Notes: generated by a model from the sequence alone, not told the origin. 64,000 bases of DNA from Dokdonia sinensis (GCF_003688895.1 NZ_REFV01000005.1:1-64000); one strand, 5' to 3'; shown: positions 46,328-55,771, numbered from the stretch's first letter. Numbers and translations are program-made.

Positions 46328-47662
46328 GGACTTGCGCCGGTGCCAAAGGTTCTCTCCATAATAGCAAATTACAAAAAGTATAATGGGCAGGAATGGGAAT
46401 GAAAATCTGCTGTTCGAGCCATAGACGACTAACGCTTGTGCCAGCGAACATCCCAAGGTAAAAAGAAGGATGAAAAGCATAAAATCAAGTTTCCAGCGTT
46501 TGAGGACGATGCGCTTTAGGATGATAAAAAATGCTAGTACTACAAATATAAGTTTGGCAACAATTAATAGTGGATATTGTATGATAAGCCAAATTCCGAT
46601 AGATGCCTTTTTAGGAATCGTATATTTAAAAGCATCATAATCCCAAAACATTCCAGTTCCCCAAAAATCCCACCAGGCAATAGCTACTTGTTTTAAGTAT
46701 CGGTCAGGGTGATTTTTGATAAGGTAGCTATTCATAGGGGTGAGGCGTTGTGAGAATTGGGCAACGGTGATCCCTTCCTTTCTTTGCAATTCCCCATACA
46801 CTTGCCAGATGCTCATTGCAACGGCGCCATCTATCGCGGTAAGAGAATCTCTTTTTCTTATGTAAATATCCCTAAGTTCAGCATACTCGTCTGGGGCTTC
46901 ATCTACAAAATTAAGTGTGGTTTGAGCCATTGTGATGCCAGTAAAGCTGGTCATACGCGCATATCCCGTATTCTCTTTATTGAGTTGTACCCAATAATTA
47001 TAAGCAAGCAAAGTAGGGGTAAGTAAAATAAGACTGACCACAAAAGCTTTCAGTTTTTGCTTTCTTAAATGCAAGTAGAGATTACAAACCGCCACAAAAA
47101 GCGGAAGTATTAAAAACATAGGTCTCACAGCAAACGTGATCATCATAAGAACACTACACACAATGGCGTGATGCCAGCTGAATCCTTCTTTAAAAAATCG
47201 ATACTTTATGAGGTACCACAATGAGAATGATACCATAAATAGCGTTAATGTTTCCGTAAGAATAGCTCGTTCATAAAAAAGTACGTGTAATAAGGTAGAT
47301 AAAAGAACCGCAACTGTAAACGCAACACGTTTTCGGTTAAATTCTTTAGTAATAATATCATACCACAATAGGGAAGTTATAATTCCAAAAATGCCTTGAA
47401 GCAATGTCAATATGTACAAATTATTACCAGCTAAGGCCAATAGCGCTGGAAATCCAGGCGTTCGCGTCCCGTCATAACCGTTCAGATCAAATTGTGATAG
47501 TCGTTGTGCCAGCGCGATATACCCATCAGAATCTCCAAAAAACGACACTTGACCGCTATACCCGATGATAACCATAAGCCTGCTCAAAAACCCTATGATT
47601 GCCAAAGCTAGAAAAGGCTTACGCGCATAGAAGTTTTTTAGAATAGGTAGCCAGCGATTCAT
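46319..47662 (-). CDS. GT39-like membrane glycosyltransferase
   Basis: A 447-residue polytopic protein with about ten helices. The first loop carries FFGDSDGYIALAQRL, with the GT-C acidic motif, and GTRTPGFPALLAL for the lipid-linked donor. A periplasmic loop region (residues ~230-330: DEAPDEYAELRDIYIRKRDSL) is followed by further helices. It overlaps by 4 bp the upstream GT2 gene of the dolichyl-phosphate glucosyltransferase type, so donor synthesis and transfer are probably coupled. Confidence 0.78.
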   Translation of the reverse strand: MNRWLPILKNFYARKPFLALAIIGFLSRLMVIIGYSGQVSFFGDSDGYIALAQRLSQFDLNGYDGTRTPGFPALLALAGNNLYILTLLQGIFGIITSLLWYDIITKEFNRKRVAFTVAVLLSTLLHVLFYERAILTETLTLFMVSFSLWYLIKYRFFKEGFSWHHAIVCSVLMMITFAVRPMFLILPLFVAVCNLYLHLRKQKLKAFVVSLILLTPTLLAYNYWVQLNKENTGYARMTSFTGITMAQTTLNFVDEAPDEYAELRDIYIRKRDSLTAIDGAVAMSIWQVYGELQRKEGITVAQFSQRLTPMNSYLIKNHPDRYLKQVAIAWWDFWGTGMFWDYDAFKYTIPKKASIGIWLIIQYPLLIVAKLIFVVLAFFIILKRIVLKRWKLDFMLFILLFTLGCSLAQALVVYGSNSRFSFPFLPIILFVICYYGENLWHRRKSLF

Positions 47663-48414
47663 CGTGTTCTTAGGTAGATTGTTATTAATTGTCCGGGCAG
47701 CTTTAGCACATCCACAAATCGAATTTTTGAATCTCCTTTTTCAATCCAAGTAGTGAGCGGTTGCTCATACACTTGCTCCAGCATTTCTTTGCGAGTCAGT
47801 TTCTTTTGAAGCCTCACGAGAATTTCCACATCAAAAAGCCATCGGCTGGCAAAGGAATTTGCAAACACTAATTTTGCACAATCTGACGTCATTAGTTTTG
47901 CACCGCATTGAGTGTCAAAAACGGGTGTTTTCAGGATGAAAGTCCCGATGATGGTTGCAAAAACACGACCTAAATAATGACGCTTTGCGCGTCTTTCTAT
48001 ATTCGCCCCTGCTCGGTACAGGCGAGATCCTAGAATCAAAATCCGTTTAGTATCGGCCTGCATCGCTTTCCACAGTAGCTTCACTTCGGTGAGTGGTGCA
48101 GCAAAGTCTGCGTCAAAATATGCGATATGAGACGCACCTTGCTCGATGGCATAAAGTGCTCCTGCTCGTACGGCCTCGCCCTTACCTCTGTTTTCAGTTA
48201 GTGTTACTAGATGTATGTTCGCTTTCGCGAAACTTGTGCTGAGCGCAGTCGAAGTAGCGGCATCCTCAAACATCAACTTCGTCCCGTCCGAACTTCCATC
48301 ATCTACAAAAACGAAATGATACCCGTCCAATTGACCATAATATTCCCAAAAGGCATCGTGGTCAAAACGCTGTGCCTCGTTATAGCAGGGAATGATGATG
48401 AACGGTTTAGTCAT
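47659..48414 (-). CDS. Dolichyl-phosphate-glucosyltransferase-like GT2, lengthened by a composite repeat
   Basis: 251 residues from the ATG at 48414. GT2 motifs: FIIIPCYNEAQRF, YHFVFVDDGSSDGT, NRGKGEAVRAGALYAI and AYFDADFAAPLTEV. The last two are typical of ALG5-like enzymes that make polyprenyl-phosphate glucose. Residues 52-65 (AATSTALSTSFAKA) fall between the DDGSSDGT strand and the NIHLVTL strand and are encoded by the composite repeat at 48221-48255, an in-frame lengthening of a loop. It overlaps the GT39-like gene downstream by 4 bp. Confidence 0.83.
   Translation of the reverse strand: MTKPFIIIPCYNEAQRFDHDAFWEYYGQLDGYHFVFVDDGSSDGTKLMFEDAATSTALSTSFAKANIHLVTLTENRGKGEAVRAGALYAIEQGASHIAYFDADFAAPLTEVKLLWKAMQADTKRILILGSRLYRAGANIERRAKRHYLGRVFATIIGTFILKTPVFDTQCGAKLMTSDCAKLVFANSFASRWLFDVEILVRLQKKLTRKEMLEQVYEQPLTTWIEKGDSKIRFVDVLKLPGQLITIYLRTR
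48221..48255 (-). repeat. Composite repeat inside the GT2 gene
   Basis: The reverse complement reads a TTCGACTGCGCTCAGCACAAG unit followed by TTTCGCGAAAGC, 31 of 35 bases identical to the intergenic element at 43169-43203. It is translated in frame as part of a loop. Confidence 0.85.
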
Positions 48415-48568
48415 AGTGAGGAACAAATATAGGTTAATACAAAATTCTCAATTCAGAATATTGAATAGAGAATTAAAATTGTTCATTTCCTTTTTAAAAC
48501 TCCACATAATTATACGTTAATTCCGCCGTTATGGTATAGGAAGAAAAGTATCTTTGAATGGGAATGAG

Positions 48569-48583
48569 TACGCTTTCGCGAAA
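48569..48583. repeat. Iterated palindrome, one-armed copy in the TPR gene leader
   Basis: TACGCTTTCGCGAAA with the right arm absent. It lies 13 bp after a -7-type TATCTTTG (48549-48556) and 63 bp before the TPR gene start, so it is probably in the mRNA leader. Confidence 0.85.
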
Positions 48584-48645
48584 TTTATTCTGAATCTATT
48601 TCAGAAGCGCACAAATCACCAAAACACCTAACTAAAACAATCCTT

Positions 48646-51600
48646 ATGTTGCATAGAACCCTAGCAATTTTTGCTACGTTATTGCTCTATATTTCTACTA
48701 CAGTGGCACAACAAACTGCCGCTTTTACAAATGATCTTGTAAAGTATGACAAAGCATTATCCCTTTATAATAGCAAGCAATATCTTGCGTCTCAAACACT
48801 TTTTGAAGAAGTAAAGACAGAAAGTGACGACCGGACTATTAAGGGAGATTGCGCTTATTATATTGCAAATGCTGCGGTACGACTCAACCAGCAGGGAGCA
48901 GATGACTTAATGCTGGCTTTTGTAGAGAATTACCCTACGAGCACTAAACGCAACTCCGCGTTTCTTGATGTGGCACAATATTACTTTGAGAACGGAAAAT
49001 TCTCTTATGCACGCAAGTGGTACGATCGCGTAGATGAAAGTAGTTTGACCGGAGGCGCGCTGGAAACCTATTACTTTCAGAACGGATATGCTCTTTTTAA
49101 AAATAAACAATACGACCAGTCGCAGGCTTATTTTGAGCGCGTACGCGACTCTCAAAAATACGGTTCACAGGCCAAGTATTACTTGGGTTTCATTGCCTAC
49201 GAAGGTGATGATTATCAAGAGGCGGACGAACTTTTTGACCAAGTAGAGGACAAGGAAGATTATAAAGAGGAGCTTGCTTACTTTAAGGCAGATTTGAACT
49301 TCAAGCTGGGAAAATTTGACGAAGCTATTGCCGAGGGGAAAAAGCAACTCCCTAATGCGAATCCGCAAGAGAAGTCTGAGCTCAATAAGATTATAGGAGA
49401 AAGTCTTTTCAATCAAGAAAAGTATGGAGAAGCACTTCCTTACCTAAAACAGTATCGAGGCAAACGTGGGAAGTGGAACAATACGGATTATTACCAGTTG
49501 GGCTATGCGTATTACAAACAAGGGGATTATGAGAGTGCTGTAAATGAATTTAACAAGATTGTAGATGGTCGCAACAGCGTTGCACAAAATGCCTACTATC
49601 ACCTTGCCGAATCCTATTTAAAACTGGACAAAAAGCAAGAGGCACTCAACGCATTTAAAAATGCATCCGAAATGGATTTTGATGCAAAAATCAAAGAGGA
49701 TTCTGGTCTTAATTACGCAAAACTCAGTTATGAAGTAGGAAACGCCTATAAACCTGTACCATCTGTCATTGCAGATTATCTTACGGAGTATCCCGACACT
49801 CCGGCAAAAGCGGAGCTAGAGACATTATTAATTGATTCTTATATCACTTCAAAAAACTATAAAGAGGCACTCGCACTGCTTGAAAAAAGTAACAGTTTTG
49901 AAAGTAAGGAAGCTTATCAAAAGGTGGCTTTTTACCGTGGTGTTGAATTATATAATGAAGGAGATTACATTAATTCTAAAGACTTTTTTGAAAAGTCACT
50001 CAAGGAGCCTCGCGATGAGCGTTTTGTCGCCAGAGCTACCTACTGGACTGCCGAAAATAATTATGTCCTCGGAAATCACAGCGATGCAATTGTAGGTTAC
50101 AAACAGTATTTAGGAAACGCAAACGCTTCAAGTACTCCAGAATTTGAGGATATTAATTATAATCTTGCCTATGCCTATTTTTCTGATAAGGAATACGAGA
50201 GCGCGGCTGCTTACTTTGAAAAGTATACGAGTCAAAATGTGGAAGACAAGTCACGACTTAACGATGCATATTTACGTCTAGGAGACAGCCGTTTCATTTC
50301 CAGTAAATACTGGCCTGCGCTGGAGGCTTATAACAAATCCATTGCGCTTAATATTGCAGACCAAGATTATGCGACTTTTCAAAAGTCTATGAGCTATGGC
50401 TTTATAGACCGCAACAGCGATAAGATAGAGGGACTCAAAAACTTTTCTAGTAAATACCCTAAATCATCCTACCGCGATGATGCACTTTATGAATTAGGAA
50501 ACGTTTACGTTTCTCAAAGCAAAAATGCAGATGCTATCGCTGCTTACGATAAACTTGTGCGCGACGTTCCAGGGAGCTCCTATGTATCTAAGGCCTTGCT
50601 TAAAAAAGCCTTGATTTATGATAACAACGACCGTTCTGACGACGCACTCAGCATTCTCAAAGGTGTTGCTCAGGACTATCCGGGCACTCCAGAAGCGTTG
50701 CAGGCCGTAACTACTGCAAAACTTATTTACATTGATTTAGGGCGGGTAAATGAATACGGGCAATGGGTAAGCACCCTTGATTATATTGATGTGGAAGATG
50801 CAGAGCTGGACGATGCGGCTTATACCCAGGCAGAGCGACAATATCTCGAGAATAATGCCGCACAAGCAACTAGATTATTTGAGGAATATTTACAGACATA
50901 TCCTAACGGGCAACACGCGCTACAGGCGCACTTTTATTTGGGTCAACTCGCTTTCGCGAAAGCGGACTACCCCACAACCATACCACATTACAAGTTTGTA
51001 ATTGCAAAAGAACGTAGTGAATTTACCGAACAAGCACTCGCAAGATTAGGTCAAGTATATCTGTCGCAGAAAAATTACCGAGATGCGGTTCCAGTTTTAA
51101 ACAGACTTGAAACCGAAGCAGATTTCCCGCAGAATGTGATTTTTGCGCAATCTAACCTTATGAAATCCTTTTACGAATTAGAAAATTACGGACAGTCGGT
51201 AGCCTATGCCGAAAAAGTTCTTGGTAATGCTAAAATAGATAATGCAGTTAAGAGTGATGCACAAATCATCATTGCCAGATCTGCGATAAAGACCGGAGAT
51301 GAGGGCAGAGCAAAAACTGCTTATGCTGAGGTTCAAAAAATTGCCACAGGCGCACTCGCCGCCGAAGCTTTATATTATGAAGCTTACTTTAAAAATAAAG
51401 CTGGAGACTTTGCAGGTTCTAATACGGCGGTACAGAAACTGGCAAGAGATTATAGTGGTTATAAAGAATTTGGCGCCAAAGGGCTAATTCTAATGGCAAA
51501 GAATTTTAATGGACTGGGGGATGCCTATCAAGCAACGTATATTCTAGAAAGTGTAATCAAAAACTTTTCTGACTATCCAGAAATAGTGGAAGAAGCTCGA

Positions 51601-51672
51601 ACAGAACTGGCATTAGTGAAAACCGCTGCGGCCAAAACAAATTCATCTGTTAGTCCAGAAGGAGGAAAGTAA
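48646..51672 (+). CDS. Large exported TPR-repeat protein
   Basis: 1008 residues with a signal peptide (about 1-21, ending STTVAQQ). Almost the whole protein consists of tetratricopeptide and related helical repeats spaced ~34-37 residues apart (for example YYQLGYAYYKQGDYESAVNEFNKI and DALYELGNVYVSQSKNADAIAAYDKL). It should form a long periplasmic superhelix for protein contacts. AFAKA at residues ~769-773 is encoded by the palindrome at 50949-50964. The next gene, an outer-membrane barrel, starts 38 bp later; this pair is expected to act together at the outer membrane. The function is otherwise unknown. Confidence 0.85.
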   Translation: MLHRTLAIFATLLLYISTTVAQQTAAFTNDLVKYDKALSLYNSKQYLASQTLFEEVKTESDDRTIKGDCAYYIANAAVRLNQQGADDLMLAFVENYPTSTKRNSAFLDVAQYYFENGKFSYARKWYDRVDESSLTGGALETYYFQNGYALFKNKQYDQSQAYFERVRDSQKYGSQAKYYLGFIAYEGDDYQEADELFDQVEDKEDYKEELAYFKADLNFKLGKFDEAIAEGKKQLPNANPQEKSELNKIIGESLFNQEKYGEALPYLKQYRGKRGKWNNTDYYQLGYAYYKQGDYESAVNEFNKIVDGRNSVAQNAYYHLAESYLKLDKKQEALNAFKNASEMDFDAKIKEDSGLNYAKLSYEVGNAYKPVPSVIADYLTEYPDTPAKAELETLLIDSYITSKNYKEALALLEKSNSFESKEAYQKVAFYRGVELYNEGDYINSKDFFEKSLKEPRDERFVARATYWTAENNYVLGNHSDAIVGYKQYLGNANASSTPEFEDINYNLAYAYFSDKEYESAAAYFEKYTSQNVEDKSRLNDAYLRLGDSRFISSKYWPALEAYNKSIALNIADQDYATFQKSMSYGFIDRNSDKIEGLKNFSSKYPKSSYRDDALYELGNVYVSQSKNADAIAAYDKLVRDVPGSSYVSKALLKKALIYDNNDRSDDALSILKGVAQDYPGTPEALQAVTTAKLIYIDLGRVNEYGQWVSTLDYIDVEDAELDDAAYTQAERQYLENNAAQATRLFEEYLQTYPNGQHALQAHFYLGQLAFAKADYPTTIPHYKFVIAKERSEFTEQALARLGQVYLSQKNYRDAVPVLNRLETEADFPQNVIFAQSNLMKSFYELENYGQSVAYAEKVLGNAKIDNAVKSDAQIIIARSAIKTGDEGRAKTAYAEVQKIATGALAAEALYYEAYFKNKAGDFAGSNTAVQKLARDYSGYKEFGAKGLILMAKNFNGLGDAYQATYILESVIKNFSDYPEIVEEARTELALVKTAAAKTNSSVSPEGGK

Positions 51673-51710
51673 TACCATTCATCAAATCAAATTAAATCAA
51701 AACGTTATTT

Positions 51711-53495
51711 ATGATTTTTAATCAGCGATATATATATAAAGTAGTTTTTGTGGTTGCTTTTGGGGTTTTTGGACTTCAGCAGGCAAACGCTCAAGAGGAC
51801 GACGAACAAAATCTAGGGACGGAAGTGGTAAATGTTGTCAAGCCATATACTCCTACCATAAGTGATGCTTTTAAGGTAAAAGCAACACCAGTCTTGAACG
51901 ACTCTGTGACTACGGCAAAGAAAATAGTGACTTACAGTATTTTTTCTGTACCTGTAGCCTCTACGTTTACGCCGGCTAAGGGAAAAGCTGCTTCTGTAAA
52001 GAAAGTAAAGCGGGAGAAATTGTACGATAACTATGCAACTATAGGCTTTGGTAGTTATACTTCGATTCTTGCGGAGTTTTACAGTAATTTTCAGATAAGT
52101 CGTACAGAGGATTTCGGAGTATTCTTAAACCACAATTCTTCGCAAGGAAATATAGACGGCATTCTGGCAGATGATTATTTTTATGATACGCGTCTCAACC
52201 TTAATTACGGAGCAAGGGAGCGTGATATGTCGTGGCGTACCGACCTTGACGTGAAGCATCAAATTTTTAATTGGTATGGCGTAGACCCGATATTTAATCC
52301 TTCGGAGAGCTCCATTTCAGGTATTGATTATGGTTCTTTTGATCCAGCGCATACCTATACGACGATTGGTCTTAATGGTAGTCTCAACTTCGACGATGGG
52401 ATTTTTAAGGGTGGAAAAGCCACGATACGCCGTTTTGGAGATTCTGAAGGAAGCGGGGAGAATAGAGCATTTATAAAACCGACACTAGAATTTCCAATCG
52501 CAGGAGAAATCATAACCACAAACATTATCGCAGATTATGTGGGTGGAAAATTTGATGCGCTTACTACAGACGGTGAGGAAACAAAATATAGCATCATAAA
52601 TGCAGGGATAAACCCAAGTCTTGTTATTTTAAGAGATGATCTTACGGTTAACCTAGGGGTTTCCGCATTTGTAAGCGCAAATAATACAAATGATGAAACA
52701 GATCTGGACATCTACTTTTATCCAAAGGTAACAGCATCTTACCGCGTAGCAGGTGAATTTTTTATCGCCTATGCAGGTCTTGAAGGAGATTTACATCAGA
52801 ACAGCTACTACGAGTTTGCTCAAGAAAATCCATTTATAAGTCCTAATCAAGTGATAGCTCCTACGGACAGGCAATTTGATGGATACCTAGGAATGAAAGG
52901 GAAGCTCTCAGAAAATGCGAGTTACAATCTAAGAGCGGGTTATCGAGGCGAAAGCAGTAGAGCACTTTATAGACTCAACAATTTTACAACTCCCATTGCT
53001 GGAGAAGGGAATCGCGAGGCTTTTGGCTACGGAAACTCTTTTGGGATCGTATATGATGATGTGAATACGATTTCAGTATTTGGAGAATTAAATTTTGATG
53101 TGAGTCAAAATTTTAAGATGCGCATAAATGGAGAGTATAATAACTACTCCACAGATGTTGAGGAGGAAGCGTGGAATTTACCAGACTTAAAAGCATCCGT
53201 TTTTGGAGATTACCAGATTACGGAGCAATGGTTTGCAGGAATCAATCTTTTCTTTGTGGGTGAGCGTTTAGATCAGCGAGGCGTTATTAATCCTATTGGG
53301 ATTTTTGACGAAAGCACAATTACTTTAGACAGTTATTTTGATGCAAATGCACACTTAGGCTATCGCTTCAACGATAGGCTTTCGGCATTTGGGCGTGTGA
53401 ACAACATTTTGAACAATAACTACGAGAAATGGACGAATTATCCAGTTCAGGGTATTCAGGCATTAGTAGGTGCTACGTATAAATTTGACTTTTAG
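51711..53495 (+). CDS. TonB-receptor-like outer-membrane beta-barrel without a plug domain
   Basis: 594 residues with a signal peptide (ending QQANAQ). A short N-terminal segment (VVNVVKPYTPTISDAFKVKATP) recalls the region that follows the TonB box, but the ~130-residue plug domain is missing; barrel strands begin near residue 105 (YDNYATIGFGSYTSILAEFY) and continue to the C-terminal aromatic strand VGATYKFDF. It could be a channel working with the upstream TPR protein. Homologues are usually annotated as TonB-dependent receptor, which may be misleading for this plugless form. Confidence 0.75.
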   Translation: MIFNQRYIYKVVFVVAFGVFGLQQANAQEDDEQNLGTEVVNVVKPYTPTISDAFKVKATPVLNDSVTTAKKIVTYSIFSVPVASTFTPAKGKAASVKKVKREKLYDNYATIGFGSYTSILAEFYSNFQISRTEDFGVFLNHNSSQGNIDGILADDYFYDTRLNLNYGARERDMSWRTDLDVKHQIFNWYGVDPIFNPSESSISGIDYGSFDPAHTYTTIGLNGSLNFDDGIFKGGKATIRRFGDSEGSGENRAFIKPTLEFPIAGEIITTNIIADYVGGKFDALTTDGEETKYSIINAGINPSLVILRDDLTVNLGVSAFVSANNTNDETDLDIYFYPKVTASYRVAGEFFIAYAGLEGDLHQNSYYEFAQENPFISPNQVIAPTDRQFDGYLGMKGKLSENASYNLRAGYRGESSRALYRLNNFTTPIAGEGNREAFGYGNSFGIVYDDVNTISVFGELNFDVSQNFKMRINGEYNNYSTDVEEEAWNLPDLKASVFGDYQITEQWFAGINLFFVGERLDQRGVINPIGIFDESTITLDSYFDANAHLGYRFNDRLSAFGRVNNILNNNYEKWTNYPVQGIQALVGATYKFDF

Positions 53496-53555
53496 ATTTA
53501 AGCAATGTTGCACGCAACTTTTAGGGTGTCTTGGCATCTTAAAAGAAATCACATT

Positions 53556-54032
53556 ATGAAAAAATTCTTAGTAGCCTTCTCTTTATTCTTAGTTTTTGGA
53601 TGCAACTCTGATGAAACAGACGACTTTGGATGTTCCAGTAGGTTGAGCTGTGTAGGAGGTGAAATCACTTTGCAATTTATTGATGTGGAAACTGGTGAAG
53701 ATTATATTCTCGCAAACGACATTGAGTTGGAGGATGTTATGGTTACCGGGGAAAATGGAAGTACAGAGAATATTGAATTTAATATCGTGAGAATAGACGG
53801 TACTAATGACGTCAAACTTTTTCTTTACGGTTACACGGGAAACGAAAATGGCGATTTCTTATATGAAATTCGTCTAGAAAATGATTTTGATTTTACACTA
53901 ACCTTCAATCAAAAGGTGGCAGACACAGGTGGATGCTGTCCGGGATTTGAAACAACAAACGTAAATTTTGATACCGTTGAAGTTCAAGTAGTGGAAAATT
54001 CAGACAATCGCTCGTTTAGAGTGCTCTTATAA
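53556..54032 (+). CDS. Hypothetical lipoprotein
   Basis: 158 residues from the ATG at 53556 (MKKFLVAFSLFLVFGC); the open frame runs 17 codons further upstream without a signal-like start. The lipobox LVFGC would lipidate Cys16. The mature part begins NSDETDDFGCSSRLSC and is beta-rich and acidic, with several cysteines (SSRLSC, GGCCPGF) that could form disulfides. I do not recognise a family. It lies 60 bp after the barrel gene and may belong to the same transcript. A terminator follows. Confidence 0.6.
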   Translation: MKKFLVAFSLFLVFGCNSDETDDFGCSSRLSCVGGEITLQFIDVETGEDYILANDIELEDVMVTGENGSTENIEFNIVRIDGTNDVKLFLYGYTGNENGDFLYEIRLENDFDFTLTFNQKVADTGGCCPGFETTNVNFDTVEVQVVENSDNRSFRVLL

Positions 54033-54080
54033 TTTGCTTTTTTAGTCACTAAGATTTCTGAAACATCGCATATAAATTAT

Positions 54081-54115
54081 AACGGTTTTGTACTTTTAGT
54101 GCAAAACCGTTTTTT
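54081..54115 (+). terminator. Terminator abutting the amidohydrolase start codon
   Basis: AACGGTTTTG (54081-54090) pairs perfectly with CAAAACCGTT (54102-54111), then TTTTT directly followed by the ATG at 54116. The loop contains TACTTTTA, close to the -7 promoter consensus. See findings. Confidence 0.8.
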
Positions 54116-55753
54116 ATGCGATTACTCCTTACATTTTTTTTCGTTTCTATAGTATTCAGTTCTTGTGAAACACCTAAAGAATCGGCAGACTTGCTGGTGA
54201 TTAATGCCAATTTGCATACAGTAGACGATGCTACAAATGGTGCAGACGCATTTGCCGTTAAGGACGGAAAATTCATCGCCGTAGGAAACACAGCCTATCT
54301 TCAAGAAAAATTTTCGGCAACAGAAACGGTTGATGCTTCAGGCAAGACTATTCTTCCTGGACTCATCGATGGGCATTGCCACTTTTATGGATTGGGCCAA
54401 AACCTACAAGTTGCAAATCTGGTAGGAACAACGAGTTGGGATGCGGTGGTGGAGAAGGTTTCCGCTTTCGCGAAAGCGAACCCAAACGCAACCGCCATAC
54501 GAGGAAGAGGTTGGGATCAAAACGACTGGGAAGTAAAAGAATTCCCGACCAAAGATAAACTGGACGAACTCTTTCCAGAAATCCCCGTGGCTTTAGAACG
54601 TGTGGACGGCCACGCATATCTCGTAAATCAAAAAGGGCTAGACCTAGCAGGAATAACTGCCGAAACTAAAGTTGAAGGTGGAGAAATCGTAAAAGTAAAC
54701 GGAAAAGTGACTGGTGTGCTCATAGACAATCCGCAATCATTAGTGGACGCTGTGTTGCCACAAATGAGTCGAGAAGGTGCTGTAAATGCTCTGATGCAAG
54801 CGCAGGAATTATGTTTCTCCTTTGGCCTTACCACCGTAAATGACGCAGGACTCAATAGAGAAACCATTGAACTTATAGATAGCCTGCAGACCGCTGGCGA
54901 TTTAAATATGCGTGTGTACGCAATGGTAAGTAATACTGAAGAAAACCTGGAACACTATCTCAAGACTGGAAAAGTAAAGACAGATTATCTTAACGTACGC
55001 TCCGTTAAAGTTTATGGGGATGGCGCTTTAGGTTCTAGGGGTGCCGCGCTTAGGGAACCGTATAGTGATAAAGATGGGCATTTTGGCGCGATGGTAACTC
55101 CTGTTTCTAAAATACAGGAGCTCTCGAAGCGTATTGCAAATGCAGGTTTCCAAATGAACACCCACGCCATAGGAGACAGCGCAAATATTGTCGTTCTCAG
55201 AGCTTATGAAGAAGCACTTAAAAATGTCGAAGACCCGAGGTGGAAGGTAGAGCACGCACAGATTGTCTCTCTAGAAGATTTTGATTATTTCAATGATAAG
55301 ATATTACCATCTGTACAACCTACGCACGCCACAAGTGATATGAACTGGGCTGAGGATAGAGTGGGAGCCGAGCGTATAAAAGGTGCCTATGCTTTTAAGG
55401 ATTTACTTAATAAGTCAGGGCGCGTGATACTAGGAACCGATTTTCCTGTGGAGCAAGTGAGTCCGTTTTATACGTTTTATGCAGCAGTTGCCCGTAAAGA
55501 TTTAAAACAGTATCCAGAAGGTGGCTACCAGATGGAAAACGCGCTGTCCAGAGAGGAAACACTCAAAGGAATGACCATCTGGCCTGCGTATTCAAATTTT
55601 GAGGAAGCCGAAAAAGGAAGTATCACGACAGGAAAGTTTGCAGATTTTATCATTATGGACGAAGACATTATGAGTGTAGATGAAGATAAAATCCCAAATC
55701 TTACTGTGGGAGCCACTTATGTGAATGGGGAGAAGGTGTTTTCAAAATCCTAA
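54116..55753 (+). CDS. Amidohydrolase lipoprotein (YtcJ-like, amidohydrolase 3 family)
   Basis: 545 residues with a lipoprotein signal (VFSSCETP). Metal-dependent hydrolase motifs in order: GKTILPGLIDGHCHFYGLG (HxH, about residues 78-96), NTHAIGDSAN, VEHAQIV, and LGTDFPVEQVSPF with the catalytic Asp. It belongs to the YtcJ group acting on amide or related bonds; the substrate is unknown. VSAFAKANPN near residues 115-124 is encoded by the palindrome at 54463-54478 in a helix that precedes the conserved RGWDQNDW. The DUF3820 gene follows 18 bp later. Confidence 0.88.
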   Translation: MRLLLTFFFVSIVFSSCETPKESADLLVINANLHTVDDATNGADAFAVKDGKFIAVGNTAYLQEKFSATETVDASGKTILPGLIDGHCHFYGLGQNLQVANLVGTTSWDAVVEKVSAFAKANPNATAIRGRGWDQNDWEVKEFPTKDKLDELFPEIPVALERVDGHAYLVNQKGLDLAGITAETKVEGGEIVKVNGKVTGVLIDNPQSLVDAVLPQMSREGAVNALMQAQELCFSFGLTTVNDAGLNRETIELIDSLQTAGDLNMRVYAMVSNTEENLEHYLKTGKVKTDYLNVRSVKVYGDGALGSRGAALREPYSDKDGHFGAMVTPVSKIQELSKRIANAGFQMNTHAIGDSANIVVLRAYEEALKNVEDPRWKVEHAQIVSLEDFDYFNDKILPSVQPTHATSDMNWAEDRVGAERIKGAYAFKDLLNKSGRVILGTDFPVEQVSPFYTFYAAVARKDLKQYPEGGYQMENALSREETLKGMTIWPAYSNFEEAEKGSITTGKFADFIIMDEDIMSVDEDKIPNLTVGATYVNGEKVFSKS

Positions 55754-55771
55754 TCACGATACAAACCTTGA

